Shown here: piece after piece, positions 25,015-33,465 of the stretch
How positions within the stretch are numbered: the stretch's first letter is position 1
Layout: each line of letters begins with the position of its first letter
NCBI GenBank assembly: GCA_017630195.1
Contig: JAGBVS010000021.1
Location: forward strand, 1 to 39,261
Length of the DNA: 39,261 nt
From: Bacteroidales bacterium
GTDB lineage: Bacteria > Bacteroidota > Bacteroidia > Bacteroidales > F082
Direction: 5' to 3'
The notes under the pieces: model-generated
What the model saw: only the letters and a program-made list of their open reading frames with translations
The model's database searches: none
What the model was told of the DNA's origin: nothing
Translations under genes and position numbers: made by a program

Positions 25015-25831
25015 GTCCTTCGATTGGATTTTTCACTATCTTGTTTATTTTCAAACCTTTATTTTCAAAACAAATCGATAATATGTCTTGAAAATAATAT
25101 GCTATCGACCCAACAAAACCAATTTTAGTTTCTGTGGCAGGTTTGAATTTTAAAACGAAATATTCTATAAACTCATCAAAACATTCAGAACATAAATTCT
25201 TGATGTAATCATGGCTTTTATTGGCATAGGCGAATTTTGAATACTCAGCCAAATATTTGGAAGCCTGATTTTTATGATAAATATTTTCTATAAAGTCAGA
25301 TATGTTTAGATGGTATTCGCTTTCAAATTTCCGCACTAAATCTTCCGGCATTTTCTTATAGAAATAATCATGGATTATCTTTTTCCCAATATGATTGGCG
25401 CTGCCTTCGTCACCCAAAACATAACCTAACGATATTGACATCCCAATGATTTCATTTCCATCATAAAAACAAGAATTTGACCCTGTTCCCAATATACAAG
25501 CAATTCCTTCTTTATCACCCAAAATAGCATGACATGCAGCCAACATATCATGTGTCACAATGATTTTCGCATTGACAAAAATCGATGATAAAATTCCTTC
25601 AATCATAGAGCAATTTTCTTCTTTTCCACAGCCAGAACCATAAAAGAAAACATCTGTAATTTCTTGAATATAAGCTTTATATACATTGTTATTTAAAATT
25701 ATACTTGAAATATAATTTTTATCAGTATAATTAGGGTTAAAGCCTTCTGTTTGAAAGAAAATTACAATTTTATCATCATTTATGATAACCCAATCAGCTT
25801 TTGTTGAACCACAATCTATGATTAATTTCAT
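24989..25831 (-). CDS. BadF/BadG-type sugar kinase, probable N-acetylglucosamine kinase
   Basis: The 280-residue protein has the ASKHA fold: phosphate-1 motif IIDCGSTKADWV at the N-terminus, CILGTGSNSCFYDG as phosphate-2 motif, and LGDEGSANHIGKK. The family includes N-acetylglucosamine and N-acetylmuramic acid kinases, and an amino-sugar substrate is likely, though it cannot be fixed from sequence. The ATG at 25831 is favoured because a promoter lies 14 bases upstream (25846-25853), and the longer in-frame version would include the promoter and preceding terminator. The 3' end overlaps miaA by 26 bases. Confidence 0.83.
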   Translation of the reverse strand: MKLIIDCGSTKADWVIINDDKIVIFFQTEGFNPNYTDKNYISSIILNNNVYKAYIQEITDVFFYGSGCGKEENCSMIEGILSSIFVNAKIIVTHDMLAACHAILGDKEGIACILGTGSNSCFYDGNEIIGMSISLGYVLGDEGSANHIGKKIIHDYFYKKMPEDLVRKFESEYHLNISDFIENIYHKNQASKYLAEYSKFAYANKSHDYIKNLCSECFDEFIEYFVLKFKPATETKIGFVGSIAYYFQDILSICFENKGLKINKIVKNPIEGLIDYHSQN

Positions 25832-25845
25832 CGTTATTTTTTTTG

Positions 25846-25853
25846 CAAACATA
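25846..25853 (-). promoter_or_regulatory. -7 element of the sugar kinase gene
   Basis: CAAACATA on the plus strand reads TATGTTTG on the minus strand. It ends 14 bases before the ATG at 25831 and directly follows the T-run of the porin gene terminator. Confidence 0.75.
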
Positions 25854-25854
25854 C

Positions 25855-25881
25855 AAAAAAGGCTGCTCAAAATGAACAGCC
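25855..25881 (-). terminator. Terminator of the porin-like gene
   Basis: On the minus strand GGCTGTTCA pairs with TGAGCAGCC (one G-T pair) around a 3-base loop, followed by six T (plus-strand A-run 25855-25860). It lies 23 bases after the gene's stop codon. Confidence 0.88.
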
Positions 25882-25904
25882 CAAGCATGAAAAAATCAGT
25901 TAAA

Positions 25905-27227
25905 TTAGAAGTTGTATTGTAGCATTATTTGTAGTCTGTTAGCCTGGCCCCACTCATCATTTTGATTGACGCGTTTGCCGTAAAGATATTCAGCACCAAA
26001 TTGTACATTAGGTTTCGCATACCAGAAGAAGTTTGTTGCCAAATAATAACCTTCTTTGTATAAGCTGGTATCTTCGTAATTATCAGGCAAATCAACATCA
26101 ACCTGACTGAAAGTACACGACATAAACGCTCTTTGAGTGAAGTTGTATTGTAAACCAGCATAATAAGCCATAGAATTGACGTGTTCTAATTTGCCTGCTT
26201 CGTCTTTGTCTTTTCTGTTATTCTCAATTCTAGGAACGAAATCGAGTTTTAAGCCGCTAACATCTTGAATATAAGTAGTTACGCCGCTACCGTAAGTAAG
26301 TTGGTAATAAAACACTAATTTTTGTTTAACTGTAACTAATCCACTGAGTTGACAAGCATACGTTGAAATGATGTCATTTTTATCCTGAGTTACGTTTCTG
26401 TAGTTAACATTACGAATCATGCTACTTAATCTAATATGGCTGCTATTATTTGCTCCCCAAGCATATTGAAGATAAGATGGAATGTCCGGAATATATTGAT
26501 TAGTAACACGTTGTTCGTGTGAGACGCTAAAATCTGTCGAAGGCATTTCGAGACCGATACCAGCGCTGAAATGTTTTCCCATCTGACTTCTGAAATTAAT
26601 AACATCGTTTGTTTTGTAAGTCAAGCCGTTAGGACCTTCCGAATCGATTGTTGGAGGAATTGCGGCTGCGTCTGTGAAGAGACTGGTTGTTCTACCAAAC
26701 AGCAATCCGCCATATGTTACGTAAGCGTCTTGAATTTCAGGCGTGTAACCTGAGCCAGAGAAATTCATATTGATGTAAGCACCAAATTTTGTCTTGTTAT
26801 CAGAAAGAGAAACAAGATTGTAGAATAAACTGCTTTGATTAGCGTTAAATTGCATAAGCTTATCATTGCCAGGTTGAGGATTTATTGGTATTGCAGATGT
26901 CGTAAAATACGCCGGATTGTTGATTGCTCCGTTAAAATCCATCGACATTGTACCTTTTACATAACCACCGATACCCATCATATATTTCTGATTCTTACTC
27001 ATAAAAGCAAATGACGGAGTTTTGGGAGCGTTGAATCGTTCTGGAGCATTCTCCTCAAAAATAATGACAAAAGTGCTGTCATGAGGCAAATCGTTGTTGA
27101 TAATCAACAAGTCACCATGATGATGATTGTGTTTTTTTGTAATGATAATTTCCTCTTGAGCATTAGCAAAATAAGGAAAAACAAACATCGCAGCTAAGAT
27201 TGCGTAAATAAATTTAGTTCGTTTCAT
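25905..27227 (-). CDS. Outer-membrane porin-like beta-barrel protein (DcaP-like)
   Basis: The 440-residue protein has a Sec signal peptide (MKRTKFIYAILAAMFVFPYFANAQ), a short His-rich linker (KKHNHHHGD near 32-40), then alternating amphipathic strands such as YMMGIGGYVKGTMSMDFNG and FGAYINMNFSGSG. It ends in an aromatic residue (MLQYNF), as outer-membrane barrels do. The GGYVKGTMSMDFNG opening and overall length resemble the DcaP-like porin family. The role would be passive uptake of small molecules. The ATG at 27227 was chosen because the longer frame adds 16 residues in front of the signal peptide. It is transcribed away from speA, with its own terminator. Confidence 0.75.
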   Translation of the reverse strand: MKRTKFIYAILAAMFVFPYFANAQEEIIITKKHNHHHGDLLIINNDLPHDSTFVIIFEENAPERFNAPKTPSFAFMSKNQKYMMGIGGYVKGTMSMDFNGAINNPAYFTTSAIPINPQPGNDKLMQFNANQSSLFYNLVSLSDNKTKFGAYINMNFSGSGYTPEIQDAYVTYGGLLFGRTTSLFTDAAAIPPTIDSEGPNGLTYKTNDVINFRSQMGKHFSAGIGLEMPSTDFSVSHEQRVTNQYIPDIPSYLQYAWGANNSSHIRLSSMIRNVNYRNVTQDKNDIISTYACQLSGLVTVKQKLVFYYQLTYGSGVTTYIQDVSGLKLDFVPRIENNRKDKDEAGKLEHVNSMAYYAGLQYNFTQRAFMSCTFSQVDVDLPDNYEDTSLYKEGYYLATNFFWYAKPNVQFGAEYLYGKRVNQNDEWGQANRLQIMLQYNF

Positions 27228-27346
27228 AATCTGTCGTTTTTCTTTGCTAAACAACGAAGAAATCCAATGGTTCAACAGAGATTGGATTTATTTGAAATGA
27301 AGTCAACAAAATTTCAATATTAATATGAATAATGTGTTTTTTTTAT

Positions 27347-27354
27347 TAGATTTG
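27347..27354 (+). promoter_or_regulatory. -7 element of speA
   Basis: TAGATTTG matches TAnnTTTG and predicts a leader of about 55 bases before the ATG at 27416. Confidence 0.65.
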
Positions 27355-27415
27355 CAATTCATTTTAATGAGCGTGTAATTGAATTTATTTTTAACAAAAA
27401 AAGTAAACAAGAACT

Positions 27416-29311
27416 ATGAGAAAATGGCGCATTGAAGATTCAGCAGAACTATACAACATCAATAACTGGGGTGTCAACTATTTCTCTATCAATGATAAAG
27501 GAAATGTTGTCGTTACTCCAAGAGAAGGTTGTGCTTCTGTAGATTTACGCGAATTGGTTGATGAATTGCAACTTCGTGATGTTTCAGTTCCAATGTTGAT
27601 ACGTTTCCCAGACATCATCGACACTCGTATTGAGACAATCAACTCATGTTTCAAGTCAGCAGCTGAAGAATATGAATTCAAAGGAAAGAACTTCATTGTC
27701 TTCCCTATCAAAGTCAATCAGATGCGTCCTGTCGTGGATGAAATCGTAAGCCACGGAAAAAAATTCAATATCGGTTTGGAAGCAGGTTCCAAACCAGAAT
27801 TACATGCTATCATTGCATCAAATACTGACACTAACTCATTGATTATCTGTAATGGTTATAAAGACGAAAGCTTTATTGAGTTGGCTCTTCTTGCACAAAA
27901 GATGGGCAGAACTATTATCATCGTTGTTGAGAAGCTCAATGAGTTAAAGCTCATTACACGCGTTGCAAAACGTTTGAAAGTCGTTCCAAGCATAGGTGTT
28001 AGAATTAAACTTGCTAGTTCCGGCAGCGGTAAATGGGAAGAATCAGGCGGCGACGGCAGCAAATTCGGCTTGACGACATCAGAATTGCTTGAAGCTCTTG
28101 AATATCTTGAAAAGAACAATATGAAAGAATGTTTACGTCTCGTTCATTATCATATTGGAAGTCAAGTGACTAAGATTAGAAGCATTAAGATTGCTTTGAG
28201 AGAAGCTGCTCAGTTCTACGTTCAATTACATAAAATGGGATTCAACATTGAATTTGTTGACGTCGGTGGCGGTCTAGGCGTTGACTATGATGGTTCCCGT
28301 TCAAGCAGCGCAAGTAGCGTAAACTACAGCATCCAAGAATACGTAAATGACGTTATCTTCTCTGTAGCAGATGCTTGTGACAAAAATGACCTTCCTCATC
28401 CTAACGTAATTACAGAATCAGGCCGCGCTTTGACAGCTCACCACTCAGTTCTTATTTTCGAAGTTCTTGAAACAGCATCATTACCAGAATGGGATGAAAA
28501 TGAAGATATTTTAGAAGACGACCATGAGTTGATTCACGAACTTAACGAAGCTTGGGATAAACTTACAAACAAGCAATCATCAATGCTTGAGACATGGCAT
28601 GATGCCCAACAAATCAGAGAAGAAGCCTTGGATTTGTTTAGCCTCGGACTTTTAGACATCAAGTCGAGAGCTAAAGTTGAGAGATTATTCTGGTCTATCG
28701 CAAGAGAGATAAATCAATTGACATCAGAATTAAAACGTATCCCGGAAGATTTTAACAGCTTGCCTAAATTATTGGCTGACAAATATTTCTGTAACTTCTC
28801 ATTATTCCAGTCATTGCCTGATGCTTGGGCTATAGACCAAATCTTCCCTATCATACCAATTCATAGATTGGCAGAACAGCCAAGCAGAATGGCAACATTA
28901 CAAGATGTTACCTGCGACTCTGACGGAAAAGTTTCAACATATGTAACTACCAGAAATCAGTCGCACACATTACCTGTTCACAATATGAATTCCAAAGACC
29001 CTTATTATATAGGTGTATTTTTGGTTGGTGCTTATCAAGAAATTCTCGGTGACTTGCATAATTTATTCGGTGATACCAATGCCGTTCACGTCACTGTTGA
29101 CGAAAAAGGATATTATATCGACCAAATTATTGATGGTGAGACAGTAGCGGAAGTTTTGGAATATGTACAATACAGTCCAAAGAAATTAGTCAGAACCGTT
29201 GAGTCATGGGTGACAAGCTGCGTTAAGCAAGGCAAGATTACCGTTGAAGAAGGAAAAGAATTCTTATCTAATTATAGATCTGGATTGTACGGATATACTT
29301 ATTTGGAATAA
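27416..29311 (+). CDS. speA: Biosynthetic arginine decarboxylase SpeA
   Basis: The 631-residue protein is a fold-III PLP enzyme of normal SpeA length. Visible landmarks are the N-terminal WRIEDSAELYNINNWGVNYF, the PLP lysine in FPIKVNQ near residue 102, GLEAGSKPEL, RLVHYHIGSQ, the Gly-rich FVDVGGGLGVDYDG that binds cofactor phosphate, and TESGRALTAHHS. It converts arginine to agmatine, the first step of an alternative route to putrescine and spermidine. No agmatine-processing gene lies nearby. It has a promoter upstream, and no clear terminator was seen after the stop. Confidence 0.97.
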   Translation: MRKWRIEDSAELYNINNWGVNYFSINDKGNVVVTPREGCASVDLRELVDELQLRDVSVPMLIRFPDIIDTRIETINSCFKSAAEEYEFKGKNFIVFPIKVNQMRPVVDEIVSHGKKFNIGLEAGSKPELHAIIASNTDTNSLIICNGYKDESFIELALLAQKMGRTIIIVVEKLNELKLITRVAKRLKVVPSIGVRIKLASSGSGKWEESGGDGSKFGLTTSELLEALEYLEKNNMKECLRLVHYHIGSQVTKIRSIKIALREAAQFYVQLHKMGFNIEFVDVGGGLGVDYDGSRSSSASSVNYSIQEYVNDVIFSVADACDKNDLPHPNVITESGRALTAHHSVLIFEVLETASLPEWDENEDILEDDHELIHELNEAWDKLTNKQSSMLETWHDAQQIREEALDLFSLGLLDIKSRAKVERLFWSIAREINQLTSELKRIPEDFNSLPKLLADKYFCNFSLFQSLPDAWAIDQIFPIIPIHRLAEQPSRMATLQDVTCDSDGKVSTYVTTRNQSHTLPVHNMNSKDPYYIGVFLVGAYQEILGDLHNLFGDTNAVHVTVDEKGYYIDQIIDGETVAEVLEYVQYSPKKLVRTVESWVTSCVKQGKITVEEGKEFLSNYRSGLYGYTYLE

Positions 29312-29346
29312 TACTCCAAATGTTTCTCCACGTATCACTCGTATTT

Positions 29347-29538
29347 TCACGTATTGTTAACATCTAATGTTATGTGAAGATTCGAGTGATATTTGTATTC
29401 AACAAATCCATCCCCATTTTTTACTTCACGAATAAAAAACGAATTATTGGCACTTATTAGCCGATGTTTATCATCCAAAGATATAGTAGATTCGTTTGAT
29501 GTATGGAGATAAAGTGCCATACTTCTCGATTTTAACAA
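29347..29538 (-). CDS. Doubtful short ORF in the speA-exporter gap
   Basis: The gap between speA and the exporter operon holds an open minus-strand frame coding for 63 residues from ATG, which stays open a further 20 codons or so upstream. The translation (for example DDKHRLISANNSFFIREVK) has a protein-like composition, with balanced charged and hydrophobic residues. No motif, promoter or ribosome site was recognised. It may be a remnant of a lost gene or chance; it is listed so that the gap is not left blank. Confidence 0.2.
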   Translation of the reverse strand: MLKSRSMALYLHTSNESTISLDDKHRLISANNSFFIREVKNGDGFVEYKYHSNLHITLDVNNT

Positions 29539-29603
29539 GTTCTCAATATTATCTTTTGAACAAATTCTCCTCAGATTGGTTTATAGCTCACAAATCTTGA
29601 TCT

Positions 29604-31019
29604 ATGAAACCTTTTTACTTTTTCATATCACTAACTTTTCTCCTTACTCTTGAAAGTCGGGCGCAGATGCTCGACTTCAGGAGTGCCGCCAACATGATGT
29701 TCGAGAATAACGCTACCATAAAAGCTGCTGAGAAAAATACACATTTCGCTAAACGTCAGTCGCAGCTAATTAATGCAAGCTGGCTTCCAACTGTCACAAT
29801 GACAGCCGATTATACAATGATGTCGAATAACATCAGTGTATCGCAAGAATATGCATCATTACTTAAACCTTTTCAGGAAAAATACGCTAACGAGTTATTG
29901 ATTCCAGATATTCTCAATTATATATCAGACGAGCTTGGTAATCTTTCTTTTGATGTCCCAATATTCGATGACGATTTCGGTTCTGTTGACATAGAAATTT
30001 TATATCCAATATTTACAGGAACTAAAAGACTGTATGCCAACAAATTGGCCAAAAGCAACGAAACATTAGCTGAAATCAACAAAGAAGCTATCGGTGCTAC
30101 AAAATATCTCGAACTAGTAAATATTTATTTCTCGTTGAGTTTAACTGAATCAATGATTAAAGTCTTGAAAGAGACATACGAAATGACCAATAGTCATTAT
30201 TCGCAAGCTCTTAAAATGGAGTCAATCGGTATTTTTGACAAGGCGGATCGTCTCATAGTAAAAGTTGCTCTTGATGAGAGCGAAAGAAATCTCAAAGACG
30301 CTGAAAATCAAGCGGAAGTTCTTAGAGATGCCTTATGTAAAATAATAGGAAAAGAGCCGACAGACAACGAGCAACAGTCTGTGGTAACTTCTACTCCACT
30401 GTTTATCAACGAAAAATATCCGCGATTGGAATGGTTCAAGGACATGATGGAACAAAACGCTTATATTTTCCAACAAGCCAATCTGCATGAAGACATTTCA
30501 AAAGCCAATATTAGATTAAGTCAGTCGAGTTATTATCCGATAATTTCCATTTATGGCAAGCAAACTATAGCCTCTTATCAAGTTCCTAAAAATATGGTTC
30601 CCAATACTATCGGTGGCGTTAATATGGTCTGGAATATCTTTGACGGTTTGGCAAGAGAACGTAATATACAGCTTACAAAAATAGAATCTGACATTATTGC
30701 AGAGACGCAAAAGTCGATGAAAAATGATTTGGAAGTTTCTGTTGATGAATGGTATGCGAATCTAAAACAAGCGTGTATCAACGCAAGTGAGCTGCAATCT
30801 TCCTTAGAACTTGCGCAGGAAGTATATCGAATAAGGAAGAAATCCTTCAACGAAGGGCTTTGCACTTCACAGCAAGTCCTTGACGCTCTTAATCTTGTCA
30901 ATGAGACAAATTTATTTTTGCTGACGACACATTTTGAATACGACATTGCTTTAGCGAATCTGTGTTGTCTTTGTGGAATACCGGAATATTTTGAGAGTTT
31001 TTTAGAAACAAGGCAATGA
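29604..31019 (+). CDS. TolC-family outer-membrane efflux protein
   Basis: The 471-residue protein has a signal peptide (residues 1-20, ending ESRAQ), then the two-fold helical hairpin layout of outer-membrane factors: long coiled-coil helices (about 135-250 and 340-460) separated by beta-strand segments (YPIFTGTKRLYANKLA and WNIFDGLARERNIQLTK, the paired turn motifs). It forms the outer-membrane channel for the exporter encoded downstream. It is the first gene of the operon with the HlyD-like and two permease genes. An interspersed repeat (31069-31162) separates it from the adaptor gene. Confidence 0.9.
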   Translation: MKPFYFFISLTFLLTLESRAQMLDFRSAANMMFENNATIKAAEKNTHFAKRQSQLINASWLPTVTMTADYTMMSNNISVSQEYASLLKPFQEKYANELLIPDILNYISDELGNLSFDVPIFDDDFGSVDIEILYPIFTGTKRLYANKLAKSNETLAEINKEAIGATKYLELVNIYFSLSLTESMIKVLKETYEMTNSHYSQALKMESIGIFDKADRLIVKVALDESERNLKDAENQAEVLRDALCKIIGKEPTDNEQQSVVTSTPLFINEKYPRLEWFKDMMEQNAYIFQQANLHEDISKANIRLSQSSYYPIISIYGKQTIASYQVPKNMVPNTIGGVNMVWNIFDGLARERNIQLTKIESDIIAETQKSMKNDLEVSVDEWYANLKQACINASELQSSLELAQEVYRIRKKSFNEGLCTSQQVLDALNLVNETNLFLLTTHFEYDIALANLCCLCGIPEYFESFLETRQ

Positions 31020-31068
31020 GCGGCAAGCAATGTTCCGTGAGAGCTCTTTTGAAACAATCGTCACTAAT

Positions 31069-31162
31069 GCGTTAGGGATTGGAGCGGCATCCTTTTGGAG
31101 CGGAGGCGAAGGCGGAGCGGAAAAAGATATAGCGGAAAGCCCGACGGCGGAGCCGGAACGCC
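31069..31162 (+). repeat. Interspersed repeat, copy B, short form
   Basis: The segment opens with GCGTTAGGGATTGGAGCGGC and ends with GCCGGAACGCC. Its flanks match, in reverse complement, those of the longer copy at 1566-1718. The centre is short (CTTTTGGAGCGGAGGCGAAG and following). Like copy A, it lies just after a stop codon (tolC-like gene, 49 bases earlier) and in the same sense as that gene, but here it sits inside an operon. Confidence 0.85.
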
Positions 31163-31214
31163 ATGATAAAGTTTATAGTTAATAGTTGGTTTGTTTAATA
31201 AAAAATTAAAAAAC

Positions 31215-32204
31215 ATGAAATCATCTAATAGAATATTATTCGTTTTATTCATCGTTATCTTATTGATAATATTGACGTTATCAATTTTAGGAATTTTTCT
31301 CACGAAAGAAAAAGATATTGTTTTGCAGGGACAAATAGAGGCAGACGAATACAATATTTCAGGATTATTGCCTGGAAGGATTGAGAAGATTTATGTTGAA
31401 AAAGGCGAGAAAGTCAGAAAGGGCGACACCTTGATTCATATTGTCTCTAAGGAAGTCATTGCGGAGTACGAGGCACAGAAAGCATTGGAAAACGCTGCGT
31501 CACTGCAAAGTGAAAAGATTGATGCAGGTTCGCGTAATCAACTGATTTCTATAACTAAAGAATTGTGGGAAGGAGCTAAATCAGATTTAAAATTAGCCAA
31601 GACGACATATAACAGAATAAAGATTTTACATGAAGACTCCATTGTGAGTCAGCAAAGAAAAGACGAAGCGGAGGCAATTTACAAGTCGGCTTTAGCGGCA
31701 GAACGGGCTGCATATTACCAGTACCAGATAGCGTTAGAAGGTGCGCAAGAACAAGACAAGGCCACAGCCAAAGCGATGGCAGTAGCTGCCCAGAACAATA
31801 GCGAGGTAGTAAAAGCACTGCTCAATGACGCAAGACTAACATCACCGATATCCGGCGAAGTCGCCACTATCTCATTGAACGAAGGAGAATTGACATCGAT
31901 TGGAACCAATATCATGACTGTTCTCGACATTGACAATCCATATCTTGTTCTTAATGTAAGAGAAGATTTGTTATCAAATTTTAAGATGGGCGGAACAATA
32001 TTATGCAACATTCCTGCTATAGATTTGAAAGATATTCCTTTTATTGTGAACTACATATCGCCACTTGGCAGTTTTGCCACATGGAAAGCAACGAAAGAAA
32101 CTGGTGGTTATGATTTAAGAACATTTGAAATACAAGCAGTTCCAATGACAAAGGTTTATGATTTGAGGCCAGGCATGTCTGTTCTGATTACAATTAGCAA
32201 TTAG
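31215..32204 (+). CDS. HlyD-family periplasmic adaptor protein
   Basis: The 329-residue protein has one N-terminal membrane helix (about residues 7-31), a biotinyl-lipoyl-like half-motif (GLLPGRIEKIYVEKGEKVRKGD near 52-73), a coiled-coil hairpin rich in Ala, Lys and Glu (about 85-185), and the second lipoyl half (LTSPISGEVATISLNEGE). It bridges inner-membrane permeases and the TolC-type channel. The ATG at 31215 is preferred over an upstream in-frame TTG at 31191. The gene order (channel, adaptor, two permeases) resembles YhiI/YhhJ-type exporters. Confidence 0.92.
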   Translation: MKSSNRILFVLFIVILLIILTLSILGIFLTKEKDIVLQGQIEADEYNISGLLPGRIEKIYVEKGEKVRKGDTLIHIVSKEVIAEYEAQKALENAASLQSEKIDAGSRNQLISITKELWEGAKSDLKLAKTTYNRIKILHEDSIVSQQRKDEAEAIYKSALAAERAAYYQYQIALEGAQEQDKATAKAMAVAAQNNSEVVKALLNDARLTSPISGEVATISLNEGELTSIGTNIMTVLDIDNPYLVLNVREDLLSNFKMGGTILCNIPAIDLKDIPFIVNYISPLGSFATWKATKETGGYDLRTFEIQAVPMTKVYDLRPGMSVLITISN

Positions 32205-32250
32205 CATTTAAGGTTGTAATTACTATGTCACATGAAAATAACAATAAGCC

Positions 32251-33429
32251 ATGAAAAACGAGAATCATTATAGTGGTTTTTGGACTGTAGTGAAAAGAGA
32301 ATGTCAGATATTGACATCGAGGCCGCTTTATCTTTTCACAGCGCTGATATTTCCTTTGTTTGCCTTGCTTTTCATGACGACGATTTTTGGCGACGGCATG
32401 ATTAACGAACTTCCTGTAGCCATTGTGGATGAAGACAACAGCAATATGTCTCGTAATATCACGAGGCTATGCTCGGCGGTGCCGGAAATTCGTGTGACTC
32501 AAGTGCTTTCTAATACCGCCGAGGCTCGCGATGCTCTTCTCTCGAAAGACATTTACGGCTACCTTATAATACCTGACAACTTTGAGTCTGATGTAAAAGC
32601 TAATAAAAATACAACACTTACGCTTTGTTATCATTACGCATTTTTAAGTGTAGGTTCTGAAGTGCTGCAAGGATTTCTTAATGTGCTAAGAACCATAGTT
32701 ATAGAACCTTTACAACAAAGCACTGATTTCCTTGGAGTTGACAATGAGACCTTGGAAAGTATCGTATCCCCAATAAGCATCAGTGCGCATCCACTCTACA
32801 ATCCATCGCTGAATTACACAAGTTATTTAACATTTCCTTATTATTGGGTTTTGTTTCAAATATTAATTTTACTTAACATAGCGTATTCTTTTGGAAATGA
32901 ATTCAATTCAGGAAATATAAGAGACTGTATCGCAAAGGCTAACGGAAAATTTATAACCGTGGTATTAGGAAAGATGTTTCCTTATATTATCACATTCTCC
33001 ATTATTGCTATTTTTGCTAACGTAATGATGTTTGATGTTTTAGACTTTAATTTAAGTACAAATATCTTTTCGATAATAGTGATATGCATTTTATTTATTA
33101 TAGCAACATGCTCCATCTCGCTTTTTATATTCTCTATATATCCTAATTTACCGATAATCATCAGTTTTATCTCGATGTTCGGTTCGTTGGGAGCCACTTT
33201 TGCTGGCGTGACTTTCCCTGTAAATGCGATGTATCCATTTTTCGAAAAACTATCTTACTTCTTCCCTATCCGTCACTTTGTCGTGATGACAGACTATCTT
33301 CGCTATGAAAGTCACGCCTTTATCTATTATTGGGATCATCTTCTTATCCTAATTTCTTTTAACATATTGATAATATTAGCGACTTTTATTTTGAAAAGAA
33401 AATATTTGAAATTAGGAATCAGAAATTAG
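32251..33429 (+). CDS. ABC-2 type permease, first subunit
   Basis: The 392-residue protein has one N-terminal membrane helix (about 24-48), a large extracytoplasmic domain (about 50-190, beginning PVAIVDEDNSNMSRNITRL, as is typical of YhhJ/YbhR-type ABC-2 permeases) and five or six C-terminal membrane helices. It forms the inner-membrane half of an exporter, with a second permease directly downstream. No ATP-binding subunit is encoded in the operon or elsewhere in the window. Substrate unknown. Confidence 0.88.
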   Translation: MKNENHYSGFWTVVKRECQILTSRPLYLFTALIFPLFALLFMTTIFGDGMINELPVAIVDEDNSNMSRNITRLCSAVPEIRVTQVLSNTAEARDALLSKDIYGYLIIPDNFESDVKANKNTTLTLCYHYAFLSVGSEVLQGFLNVLRTIVIEPLQQSTDFLGVDNETLESIVSPISISAHPLYNPSLNYTSYLTFPYYWVLFQILILLNIAYSFGNEFNSGNIRDCIAKANGKFITVVLGKMFPYIITFSIIAIFANVMMFDVLDFNLSTNIFSIIVICILFIIATCSISLFIFSIYPNLPIIISFISMFGSLGATFAGVTFPVNAMYPFFEKLSYFFPIRHFVVMTDYLRYESHAFIYYWDHLLILISFNILIILATFILKRKYLKLGIRN

Positions 33430-33465
33430 AGTTAATGATGAAGAATGACTATTGGCTATTAAAAC

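Noticed and set aside
30578..31057. Minus-strand ORF of 159 codons antisense to the TolC-like gene
   Set aside because: It is a long antisense shadow of a clear coding region with no motif of its own.
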